Virus record (IMG/VR): IMGVR_UViG_3300042452_000717
Coordinates: 1-50,940 of that record
Strand: one strand, 5' to 3'
Length of the DNA: 50,940 bases
Origin: a virus
Position numbers and translations under genes: made by a program
The notes under the pieces: generated by a model
The model's input: the letters and a program-made list of their open reading frames with translations, nothing else
Database searches by the model: none
Told to the model about the DNA's origin: nothing
Shown: positions 6,241 through 15,335 of the stretch, piece by piece
Numbering within the stretch: the stretch's first letter is position 1
How the letters are laid out: every line of letters begins with the position of its first letter

Positions 6241-8355
6241 ATGCAAGTCAAGAAAAGCTACGCGCAGGCCACGCACAAGACGCACGGGCGCTTCTCGAAA
6301 GAGGAGGCGCTCCAGTACGTGACCGCGCGGATCAGCCCGAAGCTGAACGACTCGCATCGGCAACCGATGGAACGCGAGTGGGTCAAGAACCTCGCGTTCC
6401 TCAATGGAAACCAGTACTTCGTCGACGACGGGATGGGGTTCCGCACGCCCGTCCTGCCCCCGCACAAAGTCGTATACCGGGCGAACATCGTGCGCACGCT
6501 CGTCACGCGCGCGATCAGCACTGTGCTCGCCAGCTCGTCAGTGTTCCGGGCGCCCACGCGCGACCACTCCAAGGCGGAGCGCGACAAGGCGTTCGTCACC
6601 GAAAAGCTGTTCGAGCACCTGCGCGACAACGTGGTGAACTGGAGCGAGCTGCTCGAGGAGGCGCTGACCTGGGCGGCGGTGTGCGGCTCCGGCTTCATCG
6701 AGATCGGCTGGAACGCCGAGGCGGGATCGCCGGACCGCTTCTACGTCGACGAGAACGGCGAGACGATCCTCGGGCTCACGCCGGACCAGCAGCGCATGGC
6801 CGAAGAGGAGGGCCGCTACGAGGACCTGCCGCCGGGCGAAATCACGGCCAAGGTCCACTCGCCGCTGCGCGTGCGCTGGGACTGGAGCTCGCGCACGGAC
6901 TTCCAGGCCGATGAATGCACCTGGGCGGGCACCCAGGAGATCGTCGACATGGCGTCGCTTGAGGACACCTACGGCGCCGCGGCGATCAAGGGCGTGAAGC
7001 CGCTCGAGCCGCGCACCACGTCGTTGTGGTGGGACGAGATGCTCTCGTTCATGCACGGCGGCCAAGCGCAGTCGCCGGGTTTCCTCCAGCCGCGCGACAA
7101 GTCCAGAAGCCGGACGGTGCTCTCGAGGTTCTTCGAGAAGCCGATGCGCAAGAACAACTGGAAGGGCCGCTACATCGTGATCGCGGGCGAGACCGTCCTG
7201 GTCAATCGGGACAACCCGATGCGCGCGACGAAGTACCCCATCCCCTTCGTCAAGATCGACTGGCAGAAGCGGCCGGGCTCGTTCGTCGGGCACCCGCTCA
7301 TGGACGACCTGCGCAACCCCCAGTTCCAGTACAACAACGCGCGGGCGCACCAGACGGAAGTGGTGAACGTCCACTCGCACCCGCCGATCTTCGTCGACAA
7401 GCGCTCGGGCCTGCCGACGGGGATGCTCGCCATCGAGCCGGGCGTCGCGTACCCGTGCGACGTGCTGGCGTCGGGCGGGAAGCCGGTGACGCTGGGGCCG
7501 GTGCCGCAGATCCCCAAGGAGCTCGCGGACAGCGCGAACCGGGCGCTCAGCGAGATGCAGATGATCTCGAGCCAAGCCGACCCGGACATGAGCAAGCTGC
7601 CGGGGCAGATCCGCTCGCGGCCGGGCCTCGACGCGATGATCGAGGAGAAGAACAAGGCGCTGACGCCGGCGGCGCGGAGCGCCCTGCGCGCGACGCTGAC
7701 GGGCGGGCGGATGATGCTCTCGGTCGCGCGGGCCTTCTACACGACCCGGCGCACGATGCAGTACGTCGGCGCCGACAACGCCTACCGCGTGGCCGAGTTC
7801 GAGTCGGCCGACATCCGCGACGACATCCGCATCGTCGGCGAGCCGGACTACTTCCAGAGCCGAAGCGTGGAGCGCGCGCGCATCCTGGAGTACGTGCAGG
7901 CGGGCGTGCTCGACCCGATCAACAACCCCGAGGACAAGCTCAGCGTGCTCAAGACGCTGGCCTACGGCGGCGCCGAGGACATCCTCGCGCAGCGGCTCAT
8001 CGAGGAAGAGAACCAGGAACGGGAGTGGGACGAGATGACCGGCGATCCGCTCAAGTGGATGCGCCAGAACGACATGGGCCAGCCGATGCTGGACTACCCG
8101 ACCCACGACTACGACGACGACGGCACGCACGTTCGCGTGATGCAGCAACGGATGCGCTCGGGAGAGTTCCGCGACCTCGACCCGATTGCGCGCCAGCTCG
8201 TGATCCAGCACTACCAGGATCACGTCGAAAAGATCCAGCGCGCCATGATGCAGCAGATGCAAATGCAGCAGATGGCGCAGCCGGGAGGGTCGGCCAACCG
8301 CGGCCAGCCCTCGAGACCGAAACCCAAGGCATCCCAAGGAGCCGCCCGTGGCTAA
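6241..8355 (+). CDS. portal protein, 704 aa
   Basis: The portal is the dodecameric ring at the capsid vertex through which DNA enters and leaves. Length (704 aa) matches P22-type portals. Recognisable stretches are the N-terminal EREWVKNLAFLNGNQYF, the wing and stem region with WAAVCGSGFIEIGW, the segment FVGHPLMDDLRNPQFQYNN (about residues 347-365), and a C-terminal Gln/Met-rich helix (MMQQMQMQQMAQ) of the kind that forms a barrel or disordered tail. It follows terminase and precedes scaffold and capsid, the canonical order. Its stop overlaps the next gene by 8 nt. Confidence 0.92.
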   Translation: MQVKKSYAQATHKTHGRFSKEEALQYVTARISPKLNDSHRQPMEREWVKNLAFLNGNQYFVDDGMGFRTPVLPPHKVVYRANIVRTLVTRAISTVLASSSVFRAPTRDHSKAERDKAFVTEKLFEHLRDNVVNWSELLEEALTWAAVCGSGFIEIGWNAEAGSPDRFYVDENGETILGLTPDQQRMAEEEGRYEDLPPGEITAKVHSPLRVRWDWSSRTDFQADECTWAGTQEIVDMASLEDTYGAAAIKGVKPLEPRTTSLWWDEMLSFMHGGQAQSPGFLQPRDKSRSRTVLSRFFEKPMRKNNWKGRYIVIAGETVLVNRDNPMRATKYPIPFVKIDWQKRPGSFVGHPLMDDLRNPQFQYNNARAHQTEVVNVHSHPPIFVDKRSGLPTGMLAIEPGVAYPCDVLASGGKPVTLGPVPQIPKELADSANRALSEMQMISSQADPDMSKLPGQIRSRPGLDAMIEEKNKALTPAARSALRATLTGGRMMLSVARAFYTTRRTMQYVGADNAYRVAEFESADIRDDIRIVGEPDYFQSRSVERARILEYVQAGVLDPINNPEDKLSVLKTLAYGGAEDILAQRLIEEENQEREWDEMTGDPLKWMRQNDMGQPMLDYPTHDYDDDGTHVRVMQQRMRSGEFRDLDPIARQLVIQHYQDHVEKIQRAMMQQMQMQQMAQPGGSANRGQPSRPKPKASQGAARG

Positions 8356-8923
8356 GACCACCCAACCCAAGACCGAACCGCCCCACCAGGGCGCTCAAGT
8401 CGCGTCCGAGCCCACCACGGCGACGACGGACCCCTCCCCGGCCTCCGAGGCCAAGACCGAAGGCATCGAGCCGGCGAAGGCGAAGGCGAAGAAGAGCCAG
8501 AACCCAGCCGCCGAGCTCTTGCTCAAGAAGATCAAGCGCGACGCGCAGAAGAAGCGCGAGGAGTTCGAGCAGGACGCCGAGGAGAACATTCACTTCCTCA
8601 AGTGCCCGCGCATCGCGGGTCACCACGCGGCCTACCTCACCGGCCCGTACGAGGGCGAGATCCGGCCCGACCAGTGGTACTCGCTCATCAAGCCGCAGGA
8701 GAGCTCGGTCTGGACGCGCGACCACATCCCTTGCCAGGAGTGCTACCTGGAAGGCGACCAACGCCCGTGGGCGGTTCACTTGCTGCCGAAGCGCAGCGAG
8801 GACGGGTCTTTCAGCTTCCGCGTCAACGTCAAGCGCGAATACGTGCTCGGCTCGTGCAGCCGGGAAGAGTTCGAGGAGCGCCGCGGCTCCATCAACGAGT
8901 CCATCGGGGAGAAGGTGATCTGA
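8348..8923 (+). CDS. hypothetical head-region protein, 191 aa
   Basis: The first 50 residues are Thr-, Pro- and Lys-rich and probably disordered; a basic coiled-coil segment follows (ELLLKKIKRDAQKKREEFEQ). The C-terminal half is compact, with HIPCQECYLEG (a CxxC pair) and a later cysteine that could bind zinc. No family is recognised. The GTG start at 8348 has AAGGAG 6 bases upstream. It lies between portal and scaffold and has the same orientation, so a role in head assembly is likely but unproven. Confidence 0.75.
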   Translation: MAKTTQPKTEPPHQGAQVASEPTTATTDPSPASEAKTEGIEPAKAKAKKSQNPAAELLLKKIKRDAQKKREEFEQDAEENIHFLKCPRIAGHHAAYLTGPYEGEIRPDQWYSLIKPQESSVWTRDHIPCQECYLEGDQRPWAVHLLPKRSEDGSFSFRVNVKREYVLGSCSREEFEERRGSINESIGEKVI

Positions 8924-8926
8924 GCC

Positions 8927-9940
8927 ATGAGCGAACGAATCGAAATCCAACCCAACGGCGGCGCTCCGGCGGAACGCCCCAGCCCGTTCGAGGCCCTGCG
9001 CGCGATGCGCAACGGTGGCGATCCCGCCGCCGCTGGCGGAGCTCCGCAGCCGAGCAAGCTGGCGCAACTCATCGAGCAGCGCCAAGCCCAGCCGACCGCG
9101 GCCGACCCTGCGCGCCAGCGGCTCGACGAACCGCCCGCGGCTCCGGCGCCGGCCGCGCCCGCGGCTCCGCAGCGTCACAAGGTCAAGTTCCGGCACCAGG
9201 ACGTGGAGCTCGACGAGGCCGATCTGGTCAAGTACGCCCAGAAAGGCATGTCGGCCGCCAAGCTCGAGGAGCAGCGGCAGAAGTTCGAGCAGGAGAAGCG
9301 CGACCTCGAGGCCCGCGTCGGGATCGTGCAGAACCTCGAGCGCTTGGCGCAGGTCGACCCGGCCCGGTATCAGGCCGTGATCGACGCCATGCACGGCCGC
9401 GCGCCGCAACGCGGACTGGCCGACGATGGTGTCCAGGATTTGGACGAACCGATCTTGACTGGCAACCGTGGGGCGCCTAACGTGAACACAGCCATGGAGC
9501 AGCGAATCGCTGCCCTCGAGGCGCAGCTCCAACAGACTGCGCAGACCTTCCACCAGAAGGACTACGAAACGAGGGCCAGCCAAGCGCTCAGCTCCCAGGC
9601 GTACATCCGGCAGAACCCCGAAGCTGGGGAAGTGGCTCGAAGCCTTCTGGACGCTGCGCTCGCCGCCCGCGAGTTCGACACGCCGGAAGAGGCTGCACCG
9701 ATCATCGCGGCGAAAGTCCGCAGGATCGCCGAGGCCCACATGGAATCGGAGCGCAAGGCCCGTCAGTCGGCCCAGGACGCATCCATGCCGCGTACGCCGA
9801 GCGGGTCTCCGAACATCCCTCGGATCGACCCCAAGAACCTGACGCGCGAGGCGCGCAGGAATGGCACGTCGACCAAAGCCCTCCAAGGGCTGGTCAACGC
9901 CTTCCGCCAGCAGTTCAGCGGGACCAACCAACTCCTCTAG
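8927..9940 (+). CDS. capsid scaffolding protein, 337 aa
   Basis: Scaffold proteins guide coat assembly and then leave the prohead. This one has the expected features: a Pro/Ala-rich disordered N-terminus (to about residue 85), a short beta-like segment (HKVKFRHQDVELDEADLVKY), then a long charged helical and coiled-coil body rich in Gln and Glu, and a C-terminus with basic residues. It sits directly before the major capsid gene. The start is 3 bp after the previous stop. A 15-bp copy of the genome's operator-like palindrome lies inside it at 9431-9445. Confidence 0.78.
   Translation: MSERIEIQPNGGAPAERPSPFEALRAMRNGGDPAAAGGAPQPSKLAQLIEQRQAQPTAADPARQRLDEPPAAPAPAAPAAPQRHKVKFRHQDVELDEADLVKYAQKGMSAAKLEEQRQKFEQEKRDLEARVGIVQNLERLAQVDPARYQAVIDAMHGRAPQRGLADDGVQDLDEPILTGNRGAPNVNTAMEQRIAALEAQLQQTAQTFHQKDYETRASQALSSQAYIRQNPEAGEVARSLLDAALAAREFDTPEEAAPIIAAKVRRIAEAHMESERKARQSAQDASMPRTPSGSPNIPRIDPKNLTREARRNGTSTKALQGLVNAFRQQFSGTNQLL
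9431..9445. promoter_or_regulatory. coding copy of the GTCCA-N5-TGGAC palindrome
   Basis: GTCCAGGATTTGGAC here is identical, base for base, to the first operator-like site of the leftward block at 46431-46445. In the scaffold gene it encodes VQDLD. It may be coincidence, but the match to a repeated palindrome family makes a binding site for the same protein possible. Confidence 0.3.
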
Positions 9941-9995
9941 GCGGCTACCGATCTAGCGACGGTGGCTGCCACGACCACCAACCTCACCTACGACA

Positions 9996-11513
9996 ATGGC
10001 AGCCACCGACGCCGGACTTGGCCTGGGCTTTTCAAGCTCTTCGGCACAAGCCTCCTTCCTGCACTTCCTCACGCGGGATTACGTCTCGAACGTGATCCAC
10101 GACACGCGCAACAACAACGCGCGCATCCTCTCCCTGATCCCCGAGAACACGAAGTACGTCGGGGGTCGCCACATCCGCGAGCGCGCGATGTACGGCCGCA
10201 ACCCGCGGCAGTTCAACGCGGTCGGCGACAACGGCAACTTCCCCGATCCGGGCCAGCGGCGCATGGCGTGGTACGCCTACCGTGGCCGCCAGCAGTTCGG
10301 GCGGTTCATCCTCGACGGCAAGCTGGTCCGCGCCATGTCAAACGGCGCTGGCGACGTGTCGGCGATGGAGATGGAGATCCAGCAGTTCCTCGACGACTAC
10401 GAGCTCGACCGCGCGCGGATGCTGTACAGCGACGGCTCGGGCCGCCTGTGCGAGGCCGCGGGGGCGGGCACTGCGGCCTCGGTGGACGTGCCGATCAACT
10501 TGCAGATCAACCAGGACATCGCTACGGGCCTGAGCGCTCCGGGCGCGAGCGCGACGGGCATGGCGAACGAGCCGCCGACCCGCTGGCTGACGCCGGGGAT
10601 GCGCGTGTTGTTCGTGACGAACGTGGGCGTGCCGAAGTGCATCGCCAACGTGGTCTCCATCACGGACGCCGACACGGCGGTTTTCACCGTGCTCTCCTTC
10701 AACGCGGCGGCGTTCACGGACTTCTCGAGCCTCGCTGCGGGCGACTGGATCGTCAAGACCGGCTCGACCGACAACTCGAGCGTGGAGCGTATGCGCCAGA
10801 ACAGCGCGTACCGCTCCGAGCCGATGGGCCTCATGGGCATCCTCGGGTACGGCGGTCCGATGGACGGCACCGGCCGCGCCGCGGAAGTCGGGGCGACGTT
10901 CGCCTCCGAAGTCGAAGGCACGGACAACGGTGCGTTCCAGTGGGGCGGCACCGACGACCGGCTCGGGGCCGACAGCCGCTACTTCCAGGGCCTCGCCTGC
11001 ATCCCGACCGGCCTGGGCTGGAACAGCGATCTCGTGTTTAACCAGGGCGTGGTCAACCACAACGGCGGCTCCGTCCGCACCCCCTCCGAGAACCTGCTCA
11101 TGCAGATCATCGACGAGGTGGAAGAGCGCAACAGCGCCGAGATCATGGTGTGGCTCTCGAGCTACGCGGCGAAGCGCGTCTACTCGAGCCAGCTCACCGG
11201 CGAGAAGCGCTACGTCAACACGACGACGCTGCCGGGCGGCTGGAACCGCCTCATGGTCGGCCCCGGCGGCATCCCGTGGCTGGTCGACCGCCTGTTCCCC
11301 AAGAACAACATCCTGGGGCTCTCGCTCGAGCAGGGCGGCTTCACGAACTGGCTGACCGAGCCGCTCTCGTGGGCCACCGAGCAGGGCGCGAACATCTGGC
11401 AGTACCTCCAGGACATGGACCGCTACCAAGCGCGCACCGTCGAGGAGAGCACGCTGGGCGTCGGCGTCCGCGATCGTTGCGGCGTCCGCATCATGGACAT
11501 CGAAGAGAGCTGA
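9996..11513 (+). CDS. major capsid protein, 505 aa
   Basis: This is the coat protein that builds the icosahedral shell. It follows the scaffold gene and ends in a strong hairpin terminator, as highly expressed coat genes often do. The N-terminal region includes RDYVSNVIHDTRNNNARIL and a conserved-looking basic patch around GGRHIRERAMYGRNPRQF. Roughly residues 195-265 form an inserted beta-rich block (WLTPGMRVLFVTN to LAAGDWIVKTG) like the insertion domains of other coats. Length is large for HK97-fold coats, consistent with the insertion. The ATG lacks a visible ribosome binding site; a GTG in another frame lies 34 bases upstream (see findings). Confidence 0.88.
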   Translation: MAATDAGLGLGFSSSSAQASFLHFLTRDYVSNVIHDTRNNNARILSLIPENTKYVGGRHIRERAMYGRNPRQFNAVGDNGNFPDPGQRRMAWYAYRGRQQFGRFILDGKLVRAMSNGAGDVSAMEMEIQQFLDDYELDRARMLYSDGSGRLCEAAGAGTAASVDVPINLQINQDIATGLSAPGASATGMANEPPTRWLTPGMRVLFVTNVGVPKCIANVVSITDADTAVFTVLSFNAAAFTDFSSLAAGDWIVKTGSTDNSSVERMRQNSAYRSEPMGLMGILGYGGPMDGTGRAAEVGATFASEVEGTDNGAFQWGGTDDRLGADSRYFQGLACIPTGLGWNSDLVFNQGVVNHNGGSVRTPSENLLMQIIDEVEERNSAEIMVWLSSYAAKRVYSSQLTGEKRYVNTTTLPGGWNRLMVGPGGIPWLVDRLFPKNNILGLSLEQGGFTNWLTEPLSWATEQGANIWQYLQDMDRYQARTVEESTLGVGVRDRCGVRIMDIEES

Positions 11514-11540
11514 TCGCTCTCGTCGCCTGAGTGAGACAAA

Positions 11541-11573
11541 GGCGTGCCGGAGCCGCGGGGCAGCCGGCACGCC
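11541..11573. terminator. hairpin terminator after the capsid gene
   Basis: A perfect 10-bp inverted repeat, GGCGTGCCGG (11541-11550) and CCGGCACGCC (11564-11573), with a 13-nt loop lies 28 bp after the capsid stop. No T-run follows, so it may attenuate, protect the 3' end of capsid mRNA, or work with Rho. The rest of the gap 11514-11625 shows nothing else. Confidence 0.55.
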
Positions 11574-11625
11574 CATCCAAGCCCCGCGTGAGTAGCCGAG
11601 TGGCATCCGGCCCAAGAGAGCAGTC

Positions 11626-12921
11626 ATGTCCGGCATCCGCCTCAAGAACCTCGCCCCCACCAGCCTTCTCGGTCGCGCGTTCCACTACGGCACGGAAGTC
11701 CTGTGCCCGCCGGGTGACCCGCAGCACATCTGCCTGTTCCAGGCGCTGGCAAGCAACACCGCGAACGGAAATCTGACGCTGAATCCGGCGTTCGTCGCGC
11801 GCGGCCAAGTGCTGCCGTGGCCGCAGCAAATCAGCATCGTGCTGGAGAACAACCGCACGGCCCCCACCGGACGGCCGGGCGCGGTGCAAGCGACGCCGAA
11901 CGTTTCGGGTGTCGGCAACTCATTTCCGATCACGGTCAGCGGTTTCCTCAACGGCAAGCCGCAGTCGGAGACGTTGACCGTCAACATCGGCACGCTTCTC
12001 CAGCCGGCCAGCATTCAGCTCTCCCACGTCCGCACGTCGCGCTTCTACGACCGAATCACGTCGATCAGCCACGGGACCAAGGCGGGAACCTGGGGGACGC
12101 TCAACTCTCTCCAGATCGGAGTCGGCACCGGGATCGCGCTGCTTGGTGAAGCTCCCGCGCAGGTGACGCGCGTGCTGTCCCCGATTCGCCCGAGCCTGCC
12201 GAGTCAGATCCGCGCGCTGCTGTTCCCGGACTCGGGCGAGGGCAACGTCCAGGGCACCGGCGTCAACGACTTCCAGTTCGACAACGCCGTCGGCTCCATG
12301 TCTATTCCGGGCCGCGCGCGCGCCTTCGACGTGTCGCTCGGCGCCTGCGCGGTCACGAGCACGACCGCGGATCGGTCTGTAGCCCTCACCGCGCACGGGC
12401 TGCGCAAGGGCGACGTGGTGCGAGTGCGGCCGCTGGACAACGGCCTGCCGACCGGGCTTTCGCTGAACACGAACTACTACGTGCAGCCCGGCGTCGACGC
12501 CAACAGCTTCCGCCTTGCGGCGGACGCGACGGCGCGCACGGCCACGGCCACGGCCAGCACCGATCGGGTGGGCTTGACCAATCACGGCATCACGGCTGGA
12601 ACGCCGCTCTTGCTGCAACCCGCAAACGTCGGCAGTGTCTTGCAGGCGCTCCCGGCCGTTTCGGGCATCGCGCTGTCCACGTCTGCGATCTACTTCGCCC
12701 TGGCTGTGGACGCGAACAACATTCAGATCGAGCGCACCGTCGGCGGCGGCGCCGTGGATTTCACGGCCGACTCGACCGGCATGGGCGTTGTTGTGTTGGC
12801 GGCGCTCGGCACCGGCGGCAACTTCGCCACCGGCGAGACGATCGAAGTGCTGCGCCCGCGCGCGACGTGGGAGTATGCCCGCTTGGTCTACGAGGACGGC
12901 CAGAACGTCGAGCGCATCTAA
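11626..12921 (+). CDS. putative virion (head or head-fibre) protein, 431 aa
   Basis: A beta-rich protein with no charged coiled coil. The C-terminal half contains two related modules, one beginning VALTAHGLRKGDVVRVRPLD (about residue 250) and one with VGLTNHGITAGTPLLLQP (about 312). Both continue to an aromatic-rich strand before an Asp-x-Asn turn (YYVQPGVDANSFRL; YFALAVDANNIQI). This repeat type is common in phage decoration and tail proteins. Placement after the coat gene favours a decoration or head-fibre role. Its stop overlaps the next ATG (TAATG). Confidence 0.7.
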   Translation: MSGIRLKNLAPTSLLGRAFHYGTEVLCPPGDPQHICLFQALASNTANGNLTLNPAFVARGQVLPWPQQISIVLENNRTAPTGRPGAVQATPNVSGVGNSFPITVSGFLNGKPQSETLTVNIGTLLQPASIQLSHVRTSRFYDRITSISHGTKAGTWGTLNSLQIGVGTGIALLGEAPAQVTRVLSPIRPSLPSQIRALLFPDSGEGNVQGTGVNDFQFDNAVGSMSIPGRARAFDVSLGACAVTSTTADRSVALTAHGLRKGDVVRVRPLDNGLPTGLSLNTNYYVQPGVDANSFRLAADATARTATATASTDRVGLTNHGITAGTPLLLQPANVGSVLQALPAVSGIALSTSAIYFALAVDANNIQIERTVGGGAVDFTADSTGMGVVVLAALGTGGNFATGETIEVLRPRATWEYARLVYEDGQNVERI

Positions 12922-13442
12922 TGGCCGACGAGCTCCAGGTCGAAGTGGGGCGCGTTCGGGAAGTCCCGACGTGCCCCGACAACATCCAGGTCGGTCTGCG
13001 CGACTTCGACTCGCGCTTGCGGTGCGTGTTCAACACACGCCGGTCGGTCTGGGAGGTCCAGGAGCAGCTCAAGAGCTCCGGGAAGTGGTCGCATGTGTTC
13101 TTCTGGCATGACGGCCCGTGGAACGCGCCCGTGTACCGCCCGCTGCCGTTCACGGCGGAGCCGCTGATCGCACGTCTGCGCGAGATCGACCTCCAGCGTT
13201 CGGGGACCGGCCTCCGCCAGTTCAACGACCTGCTGGAAGCGGAGGGCGCCGAGAAGCGCGCGCGTCTGACCGTGGCCGCTCGAGCGGAGCGCGCGAAGAA
13301 GCTGGAGGGCTACCTCCAGTGGATGCGCCGCCGTCTGCCGACGGTGCTGCGCCGGTTCGAGCTTGGCGGCCGTCCCCGCCTGGACGCGATGCAAGAGCGC
13401 CAGCAAGCGCTGAACGATCTTTCCTTGCGCCCGCGTCCATAA
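12921..13442 (+). CDS. hypothetical virion-region protein, 173 aa
   Basis: The first 80 residues are compact and beta-like, with several Trp (VWEVQEQLKSSGKWSHVFFW). The rest is a long basic helix, including RARLTVAARAERAKKLEGYL. No family is recognised. The ATG at 12921 overlaps the preceding TAA, so it is probably translationally coupled. By position it may be a head-completion protein. Confidence 0.75.
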   Translation: MADELQVEVGRVREVPTCPDNIQVGLRDFDSRLRCVFNTRRSVWEVQEQLKSSGKWSHVFFWHDGPWNAPVYRPLPFTAEPLIARLREIDLQRSGTGLRQFNDLLEAEGAEKRARLTVAARAERAKKLEGYLQWMRRRLPTVLRRFELGGRPRLDAMQERQQALNDLSLRPRP

Positions 13443-13460
13443 AGGCGAGATTTTCCACAC

Positions 13461-13757
13461 ATGATGCAACTTTTTGCCCTCGTTGCGCTGCAAACCCCCG
13501 GAGATGCGGAATCCTGGGGAGTCATCGGCAAATTGCTTCCCGAAGGCGTATCTGTTGCCGCCGTGATCGCCGTGGTGATTCTGTTTCTGCGTCGGCAGAA
13601 GGAATCCCAGGACGAGTTCCAGGCGCAGCTCCGTGCGATGCAAACGGAGCAGCTCGAGCGCGACAAGCTGTTCGTGTCGGCGATGAATCGGCTGGCCGAC
13701 AAGATCGACGAACTGGGCTCCTCGCGGGTCAACGGGACCGCGCGCCGCGGAGCATGA
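13461..13757 (+). CDS. small membrane protein with coiled coil, holin-like candidate, 98 aa
   Basis: A single hydrophobic helix (VSVAAVIAVVILFLRR, about residues 30-45) is followed by a highly charged helix (KESQDEFQAQLRAMQTEQLE) and a basic tail. One N-terminal span plus a charged helix is the plan of BhlA/UviB-type holin-like proteins. It is the best-looking holin candidate here, but it lies among head genes and no endolysin neighbours it. Two ATGs (13461, 13464) are adjacent. Confidence 0.7.
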   Translation: MMQLFALVALQTPGDAESWGVIGKLLPEGVSVAAVIAVVILFLRRQKESQDEFQAQLRAMQTEQLERDKLFVSAMNRLADKIDELGSSRVNGTARRGA

Positions 13758-13760
13758 TCC

Positions 13761-14723
13761 ATGCGCCTCTCGAAAGCCATCGAGGCGGTACGGGAGGTTC
13801 TCCAGGCTCCCGACTCGACTCAGTGGGACGACAAGCAGATCGTCCAGCACATCAACCGGCACATCATGTCGCTCGCGCGGCGCATGGCGGAGGTTGACGA
13901 GGGCTACCTGAACGCGAGCTTCGTGCTGCCCAAGACGGCGGCGCGCAAGGTGAAGGCCGACGTGTGGGACTACACGCTCCCGCCGTGGGTTGAGCGGATC
14001 GCGGAGGTTCGGCGCGCGGGTTCGCCGACGGATCCCACGGGCGCCGCGCGCGACGCGGTGGTCCCGGTGGTGGGCAAGCTCGGGTCCAACGGCTGGACGA
14101 CCCAGGGGCGCAGCCTGCGCCTCGTGACGAGCATTGACCCGATCGACCTGGAGGTCGGTGTCTCCAAGACCCCGGCCGCCCTGACAAAAGGCACGCTGCC
14201 GACCCAGGCAAACCTCCCGGCGTCTCCGGCGGGCGCGTACCTACGCCTGGACGCGGACACGAGCGCGGACGCACTGGTCTACCCGCACGAGACGCTGGCC
14301 GGCGCGTACATCAACGCGATCGTGGAGATCACGGGCAACTCGGCGCGGGCGGGCCAGCTTCTCACGGTGGTCGGCTCGACGCACTTCCAGAACGAAGCGG
14401 GAACGCTCTACACGGTGCTCCAGCTTGAGAGCGCGTGGGCGGCCGCTCCGCAGGCGGGCGACACCTACGAACTGCGCAGCGAGATCCCCGAGCAGCACAT
14501 GCAACTCGTGGTGCTTCTCGCGGCTCATTCGCTGTGGGCGACGCGCGGGCAGTACGAACAGCAGAAGGCTAACGCTCAGTTGCTCCAGGAGGAGATGTCG
14601 GCTTTCATGCGGCACATCACGCCGCGGCAGGTCCAGCAGCCGTACTATCTGCGCAGAACGATCCTGCCCCCGGCGTCGACGCTGATGCGCGGCGAGGACT
14701 CGTACAACACCCTTTGGAAGTGA
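13761..14723 (+). CDS. putative head-to-tail adaptor protein, 320 aa
   Basis: The N-terminus reads like the helical adaptor family of short-tailed phages: a first helix (LSKAIEAVREVLQ), a Trp-Asp/Glu segment (TQWDDKQIVQHINRHI), then another helix. The C-terminus also carries helices (HMQLVVLLAAHSLWATRGQY) flanking a beta-rich insert (about residues 110-230) that enlarges it relative to P22 gp4 (166 aa). Adaptors bind beneath the portal and prepare the tail site. GGAG lies 9 bases before the ATG. Assignment rests on N-terminal pattern and position. Confidence 0.55.
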   Translation: MRLSKAIEAVREVLQAPDSTQWDDKQIVQHINRHIMSLARRMAEVDEGYLNASFVLPKTAARKVKADVWDYTLPPWVERIAEVRRAGSPTDPTGAARDAVVPVVGKLGSNGWTTQGRSLRLVTSIDPIDLEVGVSKTPAALTKGTLPTQANLPASPAGAYLRLDADTSADALVYPHETLAGAYINAIVEITGNSARAGQLLTVVGSTHFQNEAGTLYTVLQLESAWAAAPQAGDTYELRSEIPEQHMQLVVLLAAHSLWATRGQYEQQKANAQLLQEEMSAFMRHITPRQVQQPYYLRRTILPPASTLMRGEDSYNTLWK

Positions 14724-14728
14724 CCCCA

Positions 14729-15328
14729 ATGTCGATCTACGAACGCGGCGCCAAGTGGATGCACCTGACCGGCGCGACGAACAACCTGCGCTGCATCCCC
14801 GGCGACGGCGCGGGCTCGCGCCTCGATGAAGCGGTGAACACCACGGTCGCGGCGTACACGACCAACGTGACCGACCAGAAGCGCCAGTGCGTGCTCACGG
14901 CGACGACCACGGTTGCGCCCGGCCAGCTCGCCATCACGTCGGACGGATTTTTCGGGACCGTCGTGTCGGTGAGCGGCGGGACTGGCGTTCTCACTGTGGA
15001 CCGCTGGCTGAGCACGCGGGCTGAGGGTCCGGCGATGCGCGGCCCGGCGGCGACGCAGACGATCCGGTTCTTCCCGGCGGGCTCGTGCTTGGCGGGTGCG
15101 CAGAAGGTGCGGCTCCTGCGCATGATCCCAACGAAGTCGATCACCGGGGCCGCGCTGTCGCACATCCTCGACTACCGCATGGCGACGGCGACGCCTGTGC
15201 TGCCCTACAACAGCGTCGTCGGCGAACTCGGCCCGGTCGACCTCGACATCCAGCTCGGCGGGCCGTTCGGGCTCATCACGGACACGATCGCTCGCTTCGA
15301 CTGCACCGTCACGTTCACGCTGAACTGA
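14729..15328 (+). CDS. hypothetical virion protein, 199 aa
   Basis: A beta-rich protein with many Thr, Ala and Gly and no membrane span or coiled coil. No family is recognised. The ATG at 14729 is preceded by GGAAG about 8 bases upstream, inside the end of the previous gene; a TTG five codons earlier is possible but less likely. It is placed between the adaptor candidate and the first giant LamG protein, so a neck or tail component is plausible. Confidence 0.7.
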   Translation: MSIYERGAKWMHLTGATNNLRCIPGDGAGSRLDEAVNTTVAAYTTNVTDQKRQCVLTATTTVAPGQLAITSDGFFGTVVSVSGGTGVLTVDRWLSTRAEGPAMRGPAATQTIRFFPAGSCLAGAQKVRLLRMIPTKSITGAALSHILDYRMATATPVLPYNSVVGELGPVDLDIQLGGPFGLITDTIARFDCTVTFTLN

Positions 15329-15335
15329 GAGCACC

